Of a stretch of DNA of 64,000 bases, positions 34,585-45,418 are shown piece by piece. The stretch comes from Syntrophaceae bacterium UBA6109 (lineage in GTDB: Bacteria; Desulfobacterota; Syntrophia; Syntrophales; UBA6109), in contig DIWJ01000052.1 of the NCBI GenBank assembly GCA_002428445.1, forward strand, positions 119,553 through 183,552. The letters are read 5' to 3'. Positions within the stretch are counted from its first letter, which is position 1. Each line of letters starts with the position of its first letter. The translations under genes and the position numbers were made by a program. The notes under the pieces were generated by a model, which saw nothing but the letters and a program-made list of their open reading frames with translations, did not search any database and was not told where the DNA came from.

Positions 34585-34932
34585 CTATTTGGTGCGGCCG
34601 TCGATAACCATGTTCTGGAGCATCTTCCAGGCCTTATCGGCCTTTTCCTTTTCTTCCCGGTCCTTGTCCTGGATGGTGCCGCGGCCCGTCGAGTAAATGA
34701 TGATGGTGTCGCCCCTGCCGTCCTTGATCTCTTTGCGGCCGAGGGTATCGTAAGGGTTCGCCTGCTGCGCTTCGCGTTCCTGCTGGATCATGAGACGGAT
34801 CGTCTCCTCGCCGACCCCGGCCTTCTTCAGCGCGATCACCTGCTCCGGACTGAGGGCACCCGCAAGAAGAGGAAAAACGGCAAGGAAAATGGCAACAAGC
34901 GCCGTGGCAGACATGAACTTGAGCATCTTCAT
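34585..34932 (-). CDS. small secreted protein of unknown function
   Basis: This 115-aa protein has a clear signal peptide (MKMLKFMSATALVAIFLAV, cleavage near AGA or ALS). It is followed by SPEQVIALKKAGVGEETIRLMIQQE, a helical motif seen in small periplasmic proteins of related bacteria, and a charged lysine/glutamate-rich tail. I do not recognise a named family. A promoter candidate lies upstream (34990-35019). Confidence 0.7.
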   Translation of the reverse strand: MKMLKFMSATALVAIFLAVFPLLAGALSPEQVIALKKAGVGEETIRLMIQQEREAQQANPYDTLGRKEIKDGRGDTIIIYSTGRGTIQDKDREEKEKADKAWKMLQNMVIDGRTK

Positions 34933-34989
34933 ACGTGGGTTCCTTTCCCGGAAGTCAGGAATTCTGCTACATCGATGAAATATTCTTTG

Positions 34990-35019
34990 ATTTTATGTCC
35001 GGTCGGCAAATTTTTGCAA
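34990..35019 (-). promoter_or_regulatory. promoter for the small secreted protein
   Basis: TTGCAA (35019-35014), an 18-nt spacer and TAAAAT (34995-34990) on the minus strand, about 60 nt upstream of the ATG at 34932. Confidence 0.45.
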
Positions 35020-35049
35020 GCATTCAATGGAAACAATTGTGACCGCTCG

Positions 35050-35079
35050 TTGACAAATGCTGACGCCTTCAATTATAAT
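35050..35079 (+). promoter_or_regulatory. consensus sigma-70 promoter upstream of the TAXI-TRAP operon
   Basis: TTGACA (35050-35055) and TATAAT (35074-35079) are both perfect hexamers with an 18-nt spacer. The next plus-strand gene starts 464 nt downstream, so the transcript has a long leader or encodes a small RNA first. Confidence 0.65.
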
Positions 35080-35176
35080 CACTCCAAAGTCGATGTAACC
35101 GCCCTGGAAGCGTTGCCGACCATTTGCATTTTGGCGCGGTCCCTTCGTTGCGGGGCGGTAAGACGTTCCCCCGGCC

Positions 35177-35231
35177 TGACTCTGATTTAACTCTGTTTTA
35201 ACTCTGCTGTAACTCTGCTGTAACTCCGCTG
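35177..35231. repeat. five tandem 11-bp repeats
   Basis: Units of TAACTCTGCTG repeat head to tail: TGACTCTGATT, TAACTCTGTTT, TAACTCTGCTG, TAACTCTGCTG, TAACTCCGCTG. The period is about one helical turn. They fall within the TAXI leader. Confidence 0.9.
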
Positions 35232-35543
35232 TTCCGGGCCCGGCCGATCCTTCCGCCGGGGAAAGAAAACGATTCTTGTCATGCGAACGAGCGTTTGGCT
35301 GCGTGGAACCCCGTTCAGAAGCCGGGGAGTTTCTTCGCAGACGTTCTGCATCACCGGCGCGGTAAAATGCGGCGGTCGGACGGGAACGCGGTTTCCGGAT
35401 CCACCCTTGTCCGACCGGGATCTCGACTGCTGAAGGGGCCTCGCACCGCTGAACCGCAACCGGCGGGAATTCGTTACGCCGCCATGCAGGAGTGTCCTGG
35501 CGGCGCGCCGTACCACATGAAGCGCAGCGAAAGGAGGCAACCG

Positions 35544-36587
35544 ATGTCAGCGACAAGAGCAGGTCATGCATGTGCGGTATTCGCGGCGGTCCTTGCCGCA
35601 GCCTTTGCGGTCTCGGCGATCAACCCCGCTTATGCAGCGGAGCGCAAGTCGATCCGCTGGGCCACGTCCAGCACGGGTTCCTATGGCTACAAGGTCGCAG
35701 CCCAGATGACCGGCGTGCTGGAGAAAGCACTCGGCGGCGAATACACCGTCACGGTCAATCCCTACCCGTCGACGACCGGCGCCATGAAGGCGACCATGGA
35801 CGGCAACGGCGAGATCGGCTACACGGCCGACGTCGGGATGACCGATGTCTACGCCAAAACCGGCGCCTTCAAAGACTACACGGCCGGCAAGTCGAGGCTC
35901 GTCCACACCTGGTACGCCTATCCGATGGAATCGTTCATGGCCGTTTACAGCTCCAACGCGGGAAAATACAGATCCTGGGGCGATTTCAGCGGCAAGCCAG
36001 TGTTCTTCACACCCGCCGGCTTCATGAACTGGCTGAATTTTCAGCGGATCTATAAGGCGCTCGGCTACCAGTTCAAGCACGTCCAGATCGGCGAAGCGGC
36101 CCAGGGTGATGCGCTTCAGGCCGGCACCATCACCGGCGCTGTTGCCTACACGACCGCCGGCCGGTCGCTTGCGTCCTACTGGCGGGAGACGGAGCTGCGC
36201 GTCAACATCAGTGTCATCAATCCGAGCCCGGACGAAGTCAAAAAACTGACAGCAGCCAATCTGGCCCCCGTGGAGATTGATCCCAAGAAGGTCTTCAGCA
36301 AGGACGTCGGCGTGAAGACGATCCTGGGTGTGCCGCTTCTGTTCGCCTACAATGTGCGTGAAGACATGCCCGGGGAGATCGTCTACAAGATGCTGAACAG
36401 GTTCGATGCTGATCGCGAAAAACTCGCCAAAGCCGATCCGGGCTTCACGCCGATGGCGCGCGATTTCGTCGGCATGCAGGTACAAGGCATCAAGGCCAAT
36501 CCGCATATCCCCGTTCACGCGGGAATGGCGAAGTTCCTCAAGGAGCGCGGGGCCTGGAACGACAAGTGGTCGATTGCCGGCAAGTAA
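35544..36587 (+). CDS. TAXI-family TRAP transporter substrate-binding protein
   Basis: This 347-aa periplasmic protein has a signal peptide ending AINPAYAAERK and the TAXI-type start of the mature domain, IRWATSSTGSYGYKVAAQ. It would bind an organic acid or amino acid and deliver it to the fused permease encoded 183 nt downstream. The ATG at 35544 follows AAAGGAGG-N6; an 83-residue upstream extension in frame is not used. Confidence 0.9.
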   Translation: MSATRAGHACAVFAAVLAAAFAVSAINPAYAAERKSIRWATSSTGSYGYKVAAQMTGVLEKALGGEYTVTVNPYPSTTGAMKATMDGNGEIGYTADVGMTDVYAKTGAFKDYTAGKSRLVHTWYAYPMESFMAVYSSNAGKYRSWGDFSGKPVFFTPAGFMNWLNFQRIYKALGYQFKHVQIGEAAQGDALQAGTITGAVAYTTAGRSLASYWRETELRVNISVINPSPDEVKKLTAANLAPVEIDPKKVFSKDVGVKTILGVPLLFAYNVREDMPGEIVYKMLNRFDADREKLAKADPGFTPMARDFVGMQVQGIKANPHIPVHAGMAKFLKERGAWNDKWSIAGK

Positions 36588-36770
36588 CCGCAAGAGGTTG
36601 CCGGTCGCCCGGGGACCTGCACCGCGATGGGGCAGCTTCCCGCCCCTGCATCAGCGTTTATCCCGCGCAGGACACGGTATCGGAGGGAGGAGTCTTGACG
36701 TTGACCGTAGAACTTTTCGCCGGGCACCGCCATAGGTGAAGCAGGCGCCCCGGCGGGGGAGGGGGCAATC

Positions 36771-38729
36771 ATGCAGATCGACCGGATCACGCGCCACGTC
36801 AATCTCAACAACCTCATCTTCCTCTTGTCGATCGCAATGTTCGCCTGGCTGTGCTGGTATTTCTACACCGGTTACGGCGGTCCGACCGAGTTGGTGGCAA
36901 GCCTCGTGCCGATCGCCCTGATGGTGCGGATCCTGCGCATGCACAAGAACGGCTACATCTACAAGAGCCTCCCCGCGGCTGCGAATTCTGTCATCGTCTT
37001 GATCTATCTCGGCATCTGCGTTTACGCGTTCTATCATTTTTTCACGGAATACGAGCAGATCGCGATCTGGCGCCAGGGGTCTTATACCCGGGAAGACTTC
37101 ATCATGGGTCTCCTGGTTTTCCTGCTGGTCATGGAGCTGTCCCGGAAGGTCCACGCGGAGCTGTTCTGGATGAATGTGATTCTGGTGGTCTACACGCTTT
37201 GGGGATATCTGAGCCCGATTGATTTCTTCTGGCACCCCGGGACTTCCTTCTACCGGGTGATCACGTCGAGCACGGTCGAGATCTCGACCGGCATCTACGG
37301 ACTCTACGCCCAGATCGCCCTGACGACCATCGCGGCGTTCCTGCTGCTGGCGGCGGCGGCGAGCGGCTTCGACGCCCAGAGTGCGATGGTCAGCTTCATG
37401 CGGCGGATCGCCGGAAAGTCACGGCATACGATCCCCCAGACGGCCGTGCTCGCCTCGTCCTCGATCGGCATGGTCAGCGGCAGCGGCGCTGCGAATGCCA
37501 CAGTGGTCGGCGCCTTTACGATCCCGCTGATGAAACGCTATGGCGTGCCGGGCGAGTTTGCCGCCGCCGTGGAAACCGCGGCGTCCATGGGCGGACTGAT
37601 CATGCCGCCGGTGATGGCGGTCGCCGGCTTCGTGATGGCGGAATTCCTCGGTGTTCCTTACTGGAGCGTCGTCGTCCGCGGCTTTGCCCTTGCATTCATT
37701 TACTACTCCACGCTCTCCCTGTCCATTTACCTGCTGAGCGTGAGCCTGATGCCCGCGGCGCCGATCGAGGCGACGACCATGCCGATCTACGAGCAGCTCA
37801 AGACGGTGATCTTCTTCATGGGGATCGTCTTTCTGACCGTTCTGATGGGCCTGCTCAACTACGGCGAGCAGCTGTCGGGGCTCTACACCGGCGCCTTCAT
37901 CTTCACGCTCCTCATCTTCCTGTATGGCTGTTTCAAATACGTATTGAAGGACCCGGCAACGGAGAAGGACAGGCTTCTGACGAACATCCGCATCATGATC
38001 GAGACGCATGCCGATATGACGTCCTATCTCCTCCTTCTGCTGGCGACCCTCGGTATCATGGTCGGCCTGTTTACCGTGACCGGCTTCATCAACCGCATGG
38101 GAGGCATGCTCCTGCGCGTCGGCGAGTGGCACATCATTGCGCTCATCCTGATGGCCTGGATATTCGGCTGGCTCGTCGGCACGGGCCTGCCGCCGACGGC
38201 CACCTATATCGTCCTGGCGGTCATCATCGTTGACCCCATGCGCAGCCTCGGCATCGATCCCTGGGTCGCACACTTCTTTGCCTTTCTGCTGGCGGTCTGG
38301 GGCGAATTGTCGCCGCCGACCTCGCTTACCGCGGCGGTCTCCGCCCGCATCGCGGCGGCGTCCTTCATGCTGACCATGTGGCAGGCGCTCAAACTGTGCC
38401 TGCCCATCACGCTGATGACCTTTGCCATCTTCCTGCGCTCCGACATCGTCATGAGACCGGGCTGGCCCCAGATCGCCGATACCCTGCTCGTGTCAATCGC
38501 CTGCTGCGGTATTACCTTCGCCATCTTCGGGCAGTTCGTCCGCCGCCGGATCCTGAACGCGGCGCTGCGCGCTGCGCTGGCCATCGCCTCGCTCGTCATC
38601 ATGTTCCATCCGGACGGCCATGTCTCTCTGATGGTTGCCGCGATCGTGCTGCCGGCAATCATCTACGGCGTTACGTGTCATCGGCGGATCGCACCGCCGA
38701 AGGACGACTTGCAGCCGCAACCCGAATGA
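36771..38729 (+). CDS. TRAP transporter fused permease (DctQM-type, 4TM/12TM)
   Basis: This 652-aa protein joins a DctQ-like N-terminal part (about 1-170) to a DctM-like part. Marks include SSSIGMVSGSGAANATVVGAF, AASMGGLIMPPVMAVAGFVM and WLVGTGLPPTATYIVLAVI. Fused permeases typically pair with TAXI binding proteins, as here. It is Na+-coupled in characterised members. GGGGGAGGGGGC lies before the ATG. Confidence 0.93.
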   Translation: MQIDRITRHVNLNNLIFLLSIAMFAWLCWYFYTGYGGPTELVASLVPIALMVRILRMHKNGYIYKSLPAAANSVIVLIYLGICVYAFYHFFTEYEQIAIWRQGSYTREDFIMGLLVFLLVMELSRKVHAELFWMNVILVVYTLWGYLSPIDFFWHPGTSFYRVITSSTVEISTGIYGLYAQIALTTIAAFLLLAAAASGFDAQSAMVSFMRRIAGKSRHTIPQTAVLASSSIGMVSGSGAANATVVGAFTIPLMKRYGVPGEFAAAVETAASMGGLIMPPVMAVAGFVMAEFLGVPYWSVVVRGFALAFIYYSTLSLSIYLLSVSLMPAAPIEATTMPIYEQLKTVIFFMGIVFLTVLMGLLNYGEQLSGLYTGAFIFTLLIFLYGCFKYVLKDPATEKDRLLTNIRIMIETHADMTSYLLLLLATLGIMVGLFTVTGFINRMGGMLLRVGEWHIIALILMAWIFGWLVGTGLPPTATYIVLAVIIVDPMRSLGIDPWVAHFFAFLLAVWGELSPPTSLTAAVSARIAAASFMLTMWQALKLCLPITLMTFAIFLRSDIVMRPGWPQIADTLLVSIACCGITFAIFGQFVRRRILNAALRAALAIASLVIMFHPDGHVSLMVAAIVLPAIIYGVTCHRRIAPPKDDLQPQPE

Positions 38730-38933
38730 TCGATGCCGACAGCCCGACGAAAGCTGTCACGCTATGTGTTGGGATGCATTCGCGGAAATGCGGGAGGGAA
38801 ATGACGATCATCATCAGGGCGCGGAGCGGAGATATTCTCTTGTCAACGGTTCATCTCTAACGCGGTCAGGGGACAGGCAAAGGGTAGAAAATCCATGCAA
38901 GGAAGTCTTTTGAAGGGAAGGGAGGTGTTTCCC

Positions 38934-39374
38934 ATGTATCAAAAGGTCCTGGTTCCCCTTGACGGTTCGCCGCTGGCCGAGTGCGCGTTGCCCGAAGTGA
39001 AGCACCTGGCAACGGGGGGATTTATCGGGGAGGTTCTCCTGGTCAGCGTGGTCGAAAGTTACTCCGTGGCCTTTGCGGAAAGTGTTGATGCCTCCGCTTT
39101 GCATGCCGCCCATCGCGAAGCCGCTGCGGCCTATCTGGACGGCATCCAGAAGAAACTCGTTACAGAAGGTATCAAAACGACAATGGATTTGCTGGAGGGG
39201 AGTCCCGCCCCGGCCATCGTGGACTACGCAAAAGAAAACAAGGTCAACCTGATCGTTATCGCCACCCACGGTCACACCGGCATGGCACGACTGATGTTCG
39301 GCAGCGTAGCACTTCGTGTCCTGCATGACGCCCACACACCGGTGCTCCTGATCCGTCCGGAGGAGTGCCGCTGA
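38934..39374 (+). CDS. universal stress protein, UspA family
   Basis: This 146-aa protein has YQKVLVPLDGSPLAECALPE and the nucleotide-binding THGHTGMARLMFGSVA, then the typical end TPVLLIRPEE. UspA genes next to TAXI-TRAP operons are common and may regulate transport by binding ATP. The start at 38934 is set by GGAGGTG-N6; 13 codons of upstream frame are discarded. Confidence 0.9.
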   Translation: MYQKVLVPLDGSPLAECALPEVKHLATGGFIGEVLLVSVVESYSVAFAESVDASALHAAHREAAAAYLDGIQKKLVTEGIKTTMDLLEGSPAPAIVDYAKENKVNLIVIATHGHTGMARLMFGSVALRVLHDAHTPVLLIRPEECR

Positions 39375-39388
39375 GGCAAAATCCGGGA

Positions 39389-39441
39389 ATTTGGGGACGT
39401 CGCAGCCGCACTCAGGGCTTTCGGCAAGGCGTCCCCGAAAT
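39389..39441. terminator. stem-loop between convergent genes
   Basis: ATTTGGGGACG (39389-39399) pairs with CGTCCCCGAAAT (39430-39441), with one bulged base and a 30-nt loop. It lies between the UspA and DUF255 genes and could end transcription in either direction. Confidence 0.5.
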
Positions 39442-39480
39442 CTCTCTTTCCACAATCCGGCAACGGCGCTCCAGAGTCTT

Positions 39481-41589
39481 TCAAGAGGAAGGCAGGAGTC
39501 CCGATTGCTGGAGGCGGTCGCGCAGGCCGCCGATCCCCACGGCCGGCTCCTGGCAGGCGAAGCCGCTGCAGATGTAGGCCGTTGCGAGGCCGCGGAGGGG
39601 CGTCATGCCGGCCGTGAACGGGGCGATCTCCGCCAGCGTTTTCCCGTCCGGAGGGCGCAGGAGAACGACCGCGTGGGGAAGATGAAGGCGTCCGAATTCT
39701 GCAACCATCTCCCGGGTATCCGCCGCGGCCGGATCCCCGGCGATCACGACCTCGAACGGCGGTCCGAGGAGAAAATCAACGGCCATAAGAAAGAAGGCAT
39801 GGGAGGAGGGCGACCGCCCCGCCGCGCCGGCCAGAAGGCGGGCTGCCTTCAGCCCCTCTTCCTCGAGTGAGGCGTCCCCCGTCATCCTGGCGAGGCGGAG
39901 GAGATTCAGAACGGCGACGGCGTTTCCGGACGGAATCGCGCCGTCGTACAGTTCTTTTTTGCGGACGAGGAGATCGGCCGCATCGGCGGACGCAAAAAAG
40001 AAACCACCCTCTTTGTCTCCGAAGAGCTTCGAGAGTTTCTTCTGAAGACCGAGCGCAGCCTCCAGGCGGCACGCATCGAAACCCGCGCCGTAGAGTTCGA
40101 GAAGTCCCCAGACCAGGAAGGCGTAGTCGTCGAGATTTCCCGCGAAGTCCGCCTCGCCGCCGCGCCAGCGGTGGAGGAGACGGCCATCCGGCGTGCGCAT
40201 CTTCGACTCGATGAAATCGGCGGCCCTTTCGGCTGCCTCGAGGTAGGACCGGTCGCCCAGAATCTGAGCCCCGCGGGCGAGCGCCGCGATCATGAGGCCG
40301 TTCCAGTCCGCGAGGACCTTGTCGTCCTTCAGCGGCGGGACGCGTTTCCTCCGGGCGCCAAAAAGGATTTTCCTTGCCTGCGCCCACTTCGCGGCCGTTT
40401 CTTCAGGCGGGATCTGCAGCGCTTCGGCCGCCTCATCCGGCGGCTCGGCAAGATACAGGATGTTCGTCCCGAGTCGCTCCCCCGTCGCCTCTTCGGCGAA
40501 GTTCCCTTCGGGCCGGACCCCGAAGAGGCGGGAGACGAATTCTCCTTCATTCTTCCCGAGCAGTTTCAGGATCTCTTCTTTGCGCCAGAGATAGAACTTC
40601 CCCTCTTCGCCCTCGCTGTCGGCATCTTCGGCGGCGTAGAAGGCCCCCTCCGGAGAGGTCATATCCCTGAGAACATAAGTGAAGATTTCCCGCGCCGTGC
40701 TCGCATAGAGCGGATCCGCCGTCGCCTGGAAGGCCTCCAGGTAGGCGATCGCAAGGAGGGCCTGATCGTAGAGCATCTTCTCGAAATGCGGAAGGAGCCA
40801 GTGCTCGTCAGTGCTGTAGCGGTGGAACCCGAAGCCGACATGATCGAAAATGCCGCCCATGCGCATCGCCTTGAGCGTCCTTTCGGCCATCGTCAGGGCC
40901 CTGTAGTCGCCCTTCCGGCGGGCGTAACGCAGAAGGAAGAGAATCTGGTGAGGCATGGGAAATTTCGGCCTGGTGCCGAAGCCGCCGTTTTCGGGATCGA
41001 AGGAGGCCTCCATCTCGGCCCTGGCCTCGTCCAGAAGCCCCGCGGAGACCTCGCCTGCGCCGCCGTCCTGCGCAGCATCCCGCAGGGCCTGTGAAATCTG
41101 GCCCGCCGCCGCGACGAGATCGGCCCGCCGCGTCTTCCACATCTCCCGGACGCGGGGGATCAGGTCCATCATGCCGATCCGGCCGGCGCGGCTGGTCTTT
41201 GGGTAATAGGTGCCGGCGAAGAAGGGGGTGCGGTCGGGTGTGAGGATCGCGGTAAGGGGCCAGCCCCCGGCGCCGGTCAGCATCTGGCAGGCCGTCATGT
41301 AGATATGGTCGATATCCGGCCTCTCCTCGCGGTCCACCTTGATATTGACAAAGACCTCGTTCAGAAGCGCCGCGACTTCCTCGTCCTCGAAGGATTCGTG
41401 CGCCATGACGTGGCACCAGTGGCAGGAGGAATAGCCGATGGAGAGAAAGACGGGCTTGTCTTCGCGCCGGGCCTTGGCGAAGGCCTCCTCTCCCCAGGGA
41501 TGCCAGTCCACGGGGTTCCCGGCATGCTGGAGAAGGTAGGGGCTCTTTTCCGCCGCGAGGCGGTTGGCGGGACGTTCGGATTTTTTCAT
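39481..41589 (-). CDS. thioredoxin-domain/DUF255 protein (YyaL/SSP411 family)
   Basis: This 702-aa protein has an N-terminal thioredoxin-like domain with the signature [17 protein letters not shown] and the CHWC active-site motif ([16 protein letters not shown]), then an alpha/alpha-toroid domain. Typical further motifs are [21 protein letters not shown] and [20 protein letters not shown]. The biochemical role of the family is unclear. It is 10 nt downstream of the isomerase gene on the same strand, probably in one operon with transketolase. Confidence 0.92.
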   Translation of the reverse strand: MKKSERPANRLAAEKSPYLLQHAGNPVDWHPWGEEAFAKARREDKPVFLSIGYSSCHWCHVMAHESFEDEEVAALLNEVFVNIKVDREERPDIDHIYMTACQMLTGAGGWPLTAILTPDRTPFFAGTYYPKTSRAGRIGMMDLIPRVREMWKTRRADLVAAAGQISQALRDAAQDGGAGEVSAGLLDEARAEMEASFDPENGGFGTRPKFPMPHQILFLLRYARRKGDYRALTMAERTLKAMRMGGIFDHVGFGFHRYSTDEHWLLPHFEKMLYDQALLAIAYLEAFQATADPLYASTAREIFTYVLRDMTSPEGAFYAAEDADSEGEEGKFYLWRKEEILKLLGKNEGEFVSRLFGVRPEGNFAEEATGERLGTNILYLAEPPDEAAEALQIPPEETAAKWAQARKILFGARRKRVPPLKDDKVLADWNGLMIAALARGAQILGDRSYLEAAERAADFIESKMRTPDGRLLHRWRGGEADFAGNLDDYAFLVWGLLELYGAGFDACRLEAALGLQKKLSKLFGDKEGGFFFASADAADLLVRKKELYDGAIPSGNAVAVLNLLRLARMTGDASLEEEGLKAARLLAGAAGRSPSSHAFFLMAVDFLLGPPFEVVIAGDPAAADTREMVAEFGRLHLPHAVVLLRPPDGKTLAEIAPFTAGMTPLRGLATAYICSGFACQEPAVGIGGLRDRLQQSGLLPSS

Positions 41590-41599
41590 CGGGACCCTT

Positions 41600-43294
41600 C
41601 TAAAGTCCTGCGGCGATCGCTCTGATGGCGCCGGCCGGATCGCCTCCCAGGTGAAAACGGATGACGGGCCGGCCCGCCGCCGCCAGCGCCCGCCGGTCGC
41701 CCAGGGCCTGGGCGGTCTTCAGGATGCCGAAACTCACGGTCGATTCTTTCGCTCCCAGATCGTCGGGGATCGGCGCGTCGCGGATATCGTCGGCCGTGAA
41801 CTGGACGAAGACCCCCTTGCCCCCATCTCCCTTGTGGAGCTGTCCCGTCGAGTGGAGGAAGCGCGGCCCGTAACCCGACGTCGCGGCGAGGCGGCGGCGG
41901 TCGCGGATACGCGTGCGGAGCAGCGACAGCGCTTCATCGACGGCGGCCGCGGGCTGGACATAGGCCATGATCGCCGCGTAGGAGCCTTCGCCGGCCCGCT
42001 CCAGGAAAGACGAGAGCGCCGCGACGGGGGAAGCCGCGCCGGGGGCGCCGTAGACCGCGATATCGCCGAACGCCGCATCCGGTTGCTCCGGGGGGAAGAC
42101 TCCCTCTTTCCGGTAGACCGCCATCATTTCGCGCGCGGCCTTCTTGGCCGCCTCCACGTTCGGCTGGTCAAAGGGGTTCACGGACAGGACATGACAGGCG
42201 ACCGCGGTCGCGATTTCCCACTGGAAGTACTGGGCGCCGAGGTCGAACCGGTCCTTCAGGACGATCTCGATCACCGGGTGTCCGGCAGCGGCCAGGGCAT
42301 CCGCGCGCGGCTTTTCGTGAGCGACGCCGAGGCCGACGAAGACAAAGAGACGGTCGCTGCCGTAAACGTCCGGAGGGGCTGGATTCTCGCCGACTACCGG
42401 AAGAATCCCTTTTCCTTCCTTGCCCGTGCTCTCTGCGATCAGCTGTTCGACCCAGTCGCCGAAACTCGCAATCTCCGGGGAAAGAAAAAATTGGACCTTG
42501 TCGCGGCCGAGGCCGGCAAGCGCACCCAGGATCGCCCCCAGGAAGGCGCCGGACAGCCCGCCGCGGCCGGCGGTTTCTCTCTTCTCCTCACCGGCGGCTG
42601 CCCTCGCCCGGGCGAGGATCGCCGCGACATCGACACCCAGGAGAGCGGCGGGGACGAGGCCGAAATAGGAGAGCGCCGAATACCGTCCCCCGATGTCCGG
42701 ATCGTTGAGAAAGGCCGCACGGAAGCGGCGGTCCGCCGCGATCTGCGCGATGGCGCTGCCCGGGTCCGTGATGGCGGCAAAATGCCGGCCCGCCTCGGCT
42801 TCACCCAGACGATCGCAGGCGAGGCCGTAGAAGTACTTCAGGAAGGAAAAGGTCTCGACCGTACCGCCGGATTTCGTGGAGACGATGTAGGCAGTCCGCT
42901 TCGGGTCGAGCCGATCGGCGAAGGAGAGGACCGTTCCGGGGTCGGTGCTGTCGAGGACGTGGAGATCGAAAAAGCCATTCGCCACGCCGAAGACCTTGCG
43001 GAAAACCTCGGGCGCGAGGCTGGAGCCGCCCATGCCCAGGAGGAGGCAGTCCGTGAAGCCGTCCCTCTTCAGCCCTTCGGCAAAAGAGCGGATCGCCGGG
43101 AGATTCGCCTCCATGACCTCCGGCGAGGCGAGCCATCCCAGGCGGTTGGCGATCTCCGCCGGTTCGGGTTTCCAGACGGTGAAATCCCTCTCCCAGATGC
43201 GTTCCACGACGCGTTCCGCCCGCAGCCGCGCGAAGACCTCATCCGCGGCGGCACCACAGGAACCGAGCCTCGCCGATCCGACCATGCCCGCCAT
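41600..43294 (-). CDS. pgi: glucose-6-phosphate isomerase, long divergent form
   Basis: This 564-aa protein has the SIS-type sugar-phosphate binding segments [14 protein letters not shown] and [14 protein letters not shown], and [10 protein letters not shown] close to the C-terminus, a PGI signature. It resembles the isomerase half of bifunctional transaldolase/PGI proteins, but no transaldolase domain is attached here. It interconverts glucose and fructose 6-phosphates. It sits between transketolase and the DUF255 gene. Confidence 0.85.
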   Translation of the reverse strand: MAGMVGSARLGSCGAAADEVFARLRAERVVERIWERDFTVWKPEPAEIANRLGWLASPEVMEANLPAIRSFAEGLKRDGFTDCLLLGMGGSSLAPEVFRKVFGVANGFFDLHVLDSTDPGTVLSFADRLDPKRTAYIVSTKSGGTVETFSFLKYFYGLACDRLGEAEAGRHFAAITDPGSAIAQIAADRRFRAAFLNDPDIGGRYSALSYFGLVPAALLGVDVAAILARARAAAGEEKRETAGRGGLSGAFLGAILGALAGLGRDKVQFFLSPEIASFGDWVEQLIAESTGKEGKGILPVVGENPAPPDVYGSDRLFVFVGLGVAHEKPRADALAAAGHPVIEIVLKDRFDLGAQYFQWEIATAVACHVLSVNPFDQPNVEAAKKAAREMMAVYRKEGVFPPEQPDAAFGDIAVYGAPGAASPVAALSSFLERAGEGSYAAIMAYVQPAAAVDEALSLLRTRIRDRRRLAATSGYGPRFLHSTGQLHKGDGGKGVFVQFTADDIRDAPIPDDLGAKESTVSFGILKTAQALGDRRALAAAGRPVIRFHLGGDPAGAIRAIAAGL

Positions 43295-43360
43295 CGCCGC
43301 ACCTCCTGCCTGGAATCGAGAGAAGAATGCCTGTCCCGGTCTGCTGCCATCTTCCGGGAT

Positions 43361-45418
43361 CTACCGCATCAGCAGTTCCTTCACCTTCGCCACCGCCGCG
43401 TCCGCGGAAAACCCGAATTTTTCGAACAGGATCTTTGCCGGCGCACTCGCGCCGAAGCTCTTCATGCCGATCACCGCCCCGTCGAGGCCGACGTAGTGCT
43501 CCCATCCCAGCCCGATCCCCGCTTCCAGGGCCACGCGGAGACGGATGGAAGGCGGCAGGACGGCATGCCGGTAGGCCTGCGGCTGCTCGTCGAAGATCTC
43601 CCAGCTCGGCATCGATACGACGCGCGCCCCGATCCCCTCATCCGCGAGCCTCTGCGCCGCCTGCAGGGCCAGCGCCACCTCGGAACCCGTCGCAAGGAGG
43701 ATCGCCTGCGGCGTCCCCGTCGACTGCTCCCAAAGGACATAGCCTCCCTGCCGCAGGCCGGTTGCCGGGGCAATCCCGGGGGCCTTGAGCAGGGGCACGT
43801 TCTGGCGCGTGAAGATGAGCGCCGTCGGTCCCTTGCGGTTTGCGACGGCGAACCGCCACGCCTCGACGGTCTCGCAGGCATCCGCCGGCCTCAGTACGGT
43901 GAGGTTCGGCAGCATGCGCAGTTGCATGAGTTGCTCGACGGGCTGGTGTGTCGGACCGTCCTCGCCGACGCCGATGCTGTCGTGCGTAAAGACATAGACC
44001 ACGCGCAGCTTCATGAGCGCCGCCAGGCGGATCGAGGGACGCATGTAGTCGCTGAAGGTGAAGAACGTTCCCGTGAAGGGGAGAATCCCGCCGTGGATGG
44101 CCATGCCGGAGGCCGCGGCGGCCATGGCGTGCTCGCGGACGCCGAAATGGACGTTCCTCCCGGCATAGCTCCAGCCGCCGCCTACGGCGCCCGGGATGTC
44201 TGTCGCGCCCGCCGCGGGACGCTCGAAATCCCCGCCTCCCTTGATCCACGTGAAGCAGGACGGGTTGAGATCGGCGGATCCGCCCATCAGTTCGGGCAGG
44301 ACGGGGGCGAGGGCCTGCAGGATCGTCTCGGACGTCTTCCGCGTCGCCTGATCCTTCGCATCCGGCCGAATGACCGGGAGGGCCGCCTCCCAGCCCTCTT
44401 TCAATTCGCCCGCCATGACGCGGCGGAATTCGGCGGCCTCTTCGGCATGCTCCTTCTTATAGCGGCGGAAGCATTTCTCCCACGAGTCCTGCAGGGCGCG
44501 GCCCCTCTCGACGGAGCCGCGGAAGAAGGCCAGGACATCCCCCGGAATCAGGAACGCGGGCTCTTCCGGCCAGCCGAGGGCCAGCTTGGCTGCCTTCGTC
44601 TCCTCGGGACCAAGGGGTGAACCGTGGGATTCGAAGGTACCGCCCTTCTTCGGGGCGCCGTAGCCGATGGTCGTCCGGACGGCGATCAGCGAGGGCCTGT
44701 TCTTTTCCTCCTTCGCCGCCGCGATCGCGCGATCCAGGTTGTCGACGTCGTTCCCGTCGGCGACGCTCTCCACATGCCAGCCGCAGGCGGCGAAGCGCCC
44801 GCCCACGTCCTCGGTGAAGGCGAGCGCGGTCGAGCCGGCCAGAGACACCTTGTTGTCGTCGTACAGAACGATCAGTTTCCCCAATCCCAGGTGCCCGGCA
44901 AGTGAACAGGCCTCTGCGGCCACGCCTTCCATAAGGTCCCCGTCACTCGCGAACACGTAGGTGCAATGATCGACGATGTCGAAGCCGGGCCGGTTGAAGC
45001 GGGCGGCCAGATGCGCCTCGGCGATCGCCATTCCCACCGCCGTCGCGAATCCCTGCCCGAGAGGTCCGGTCGTCACTTCCACGCCAGGGATGCAACCGTA
45101 CTCGGGATGGCCGGGCGTGCAGCTCTCCCACTGCCGGAAGGCGCCGATGTCCTCCAGTTTCAGCCCGTAGCCCGTCAGGTGCAGCATGGCATACAGGAGC
45201 ATCGAGGCGTGCCCGGCGGACAGAACGAAGCGGTCGCGGTCCGGCCAGTTCGGATCGGCGGGGTTGTGCCGGAGGTGCCGCATCCAGAGGGTGTAGGCGG
45301 CGGCCGCCGCACCCATGGGCATTCCGGGATGCCCGGACTTGGCCTTTTCCACCGCATCCACAGCCAAAAACCGGATCGTATTGATGCATTTCTGCTCGAA
45401 GTTCTGTAAGTCGCTCAT
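43361..45418 (-). CDS. tkt: transketolase
   Basis: This 685-aa thiamine-diphosphate enzyme transfers two-carbon units in the pentose phosphate pathway. It starts with [21 protein letters not shown], has the ThDP-Mg site SDGDLMEG ... YDDNKVSL, and the central [16 protein letters not shown]. The start at 45418 has GAGGAG 7 nt upstream; 26 codons of in-frame upstream sequence are dropped. It is the first gene of a probable tkt-pgi-DUF255 operon. Confidence 0.96.
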   Translation of the reverse strand: MSDLQNFEQKCINTIRFLAVDAVEKAKSGHPGMPMGAAAAAYTLWMRHLRHNPADPNWPDRDRFVLSAGHASMLLYAMLHLTGYGLKLEDIGAFRQWESCTPGHPEYGCIPGVEVTTGPLGQGFATAVGMAIAEAHLAARFNRPGFDIVDHCTYVFASDGDLMEGVAAEACSLAGHLGLGKLIVLYDDNKVSLAGSTALAFTEDVGGRFAACGWHVESVADGNDVDNLDRAIAAAKEEKNRPSLIAVRTTIGYGAPKKGGTFESHGSPLGPEETKAAKLALGWPEEPAFLIPGDVLAFFRGSVERGRALQDSWEKCFRRYKKEHAEEAAEFRRVMAGELKEGWEAALPVIRPDAKDQATRKTSETILQALAPVLPELMGGSADLNPSCFTWIKGGGDFERPAAGATDIPGAVGGGWSYAGRNVHFGVREHAMAAAASGMAIHGGILPFTGTFFTFSDYMRPSIRLAALMKLRVVYVFTHDSIGVGEDGPTHQPVEQLMQLRMLPNLTVLRPADACETVEAWRFAVANRKGPTALIFTRQNVPLLKAPGIAPATGLRQGGYVLWEQSTGTPQAILLATGSEVALALQAAQRLADEGIGARVVSMPSWEIFDEQPQAYRHAVLPPSIRLRVALEAGIGLGWEHYVGLDGAVIGMKSFGASAPAKILFEKFGFSADAAVAKVKELLMR

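Larger units (their letters stand above)
34933..35543. other. divergent intergenic region with two promoters and a long leader
   Basis: This region of about 610 bases contains back-to-back sigma-70-like promoters, five 11-bp tandem repeats, two small GC hairpins (one being CCCGGC-N10-GCCGGG at about 35237) and the ribosome binding site AAAGGAGG of the TAXI gene. No convincing protein gene is seen. The plus-strand promoter would give a leader of about 450 nt. Confidence 0.6.

Noticed and set aside
35177..35231. Possible CRISPR array
   Set aside because: The units are 11 bp and contiguous, with no spacers, and no cas genes are present.
41564..44620. 1018-codon plus-strand open frame
   Set aside because: It lies opposite pgi and tkt, which have clear motifs; the long frame is a high-GC antisense shadow with no recognisable domain.
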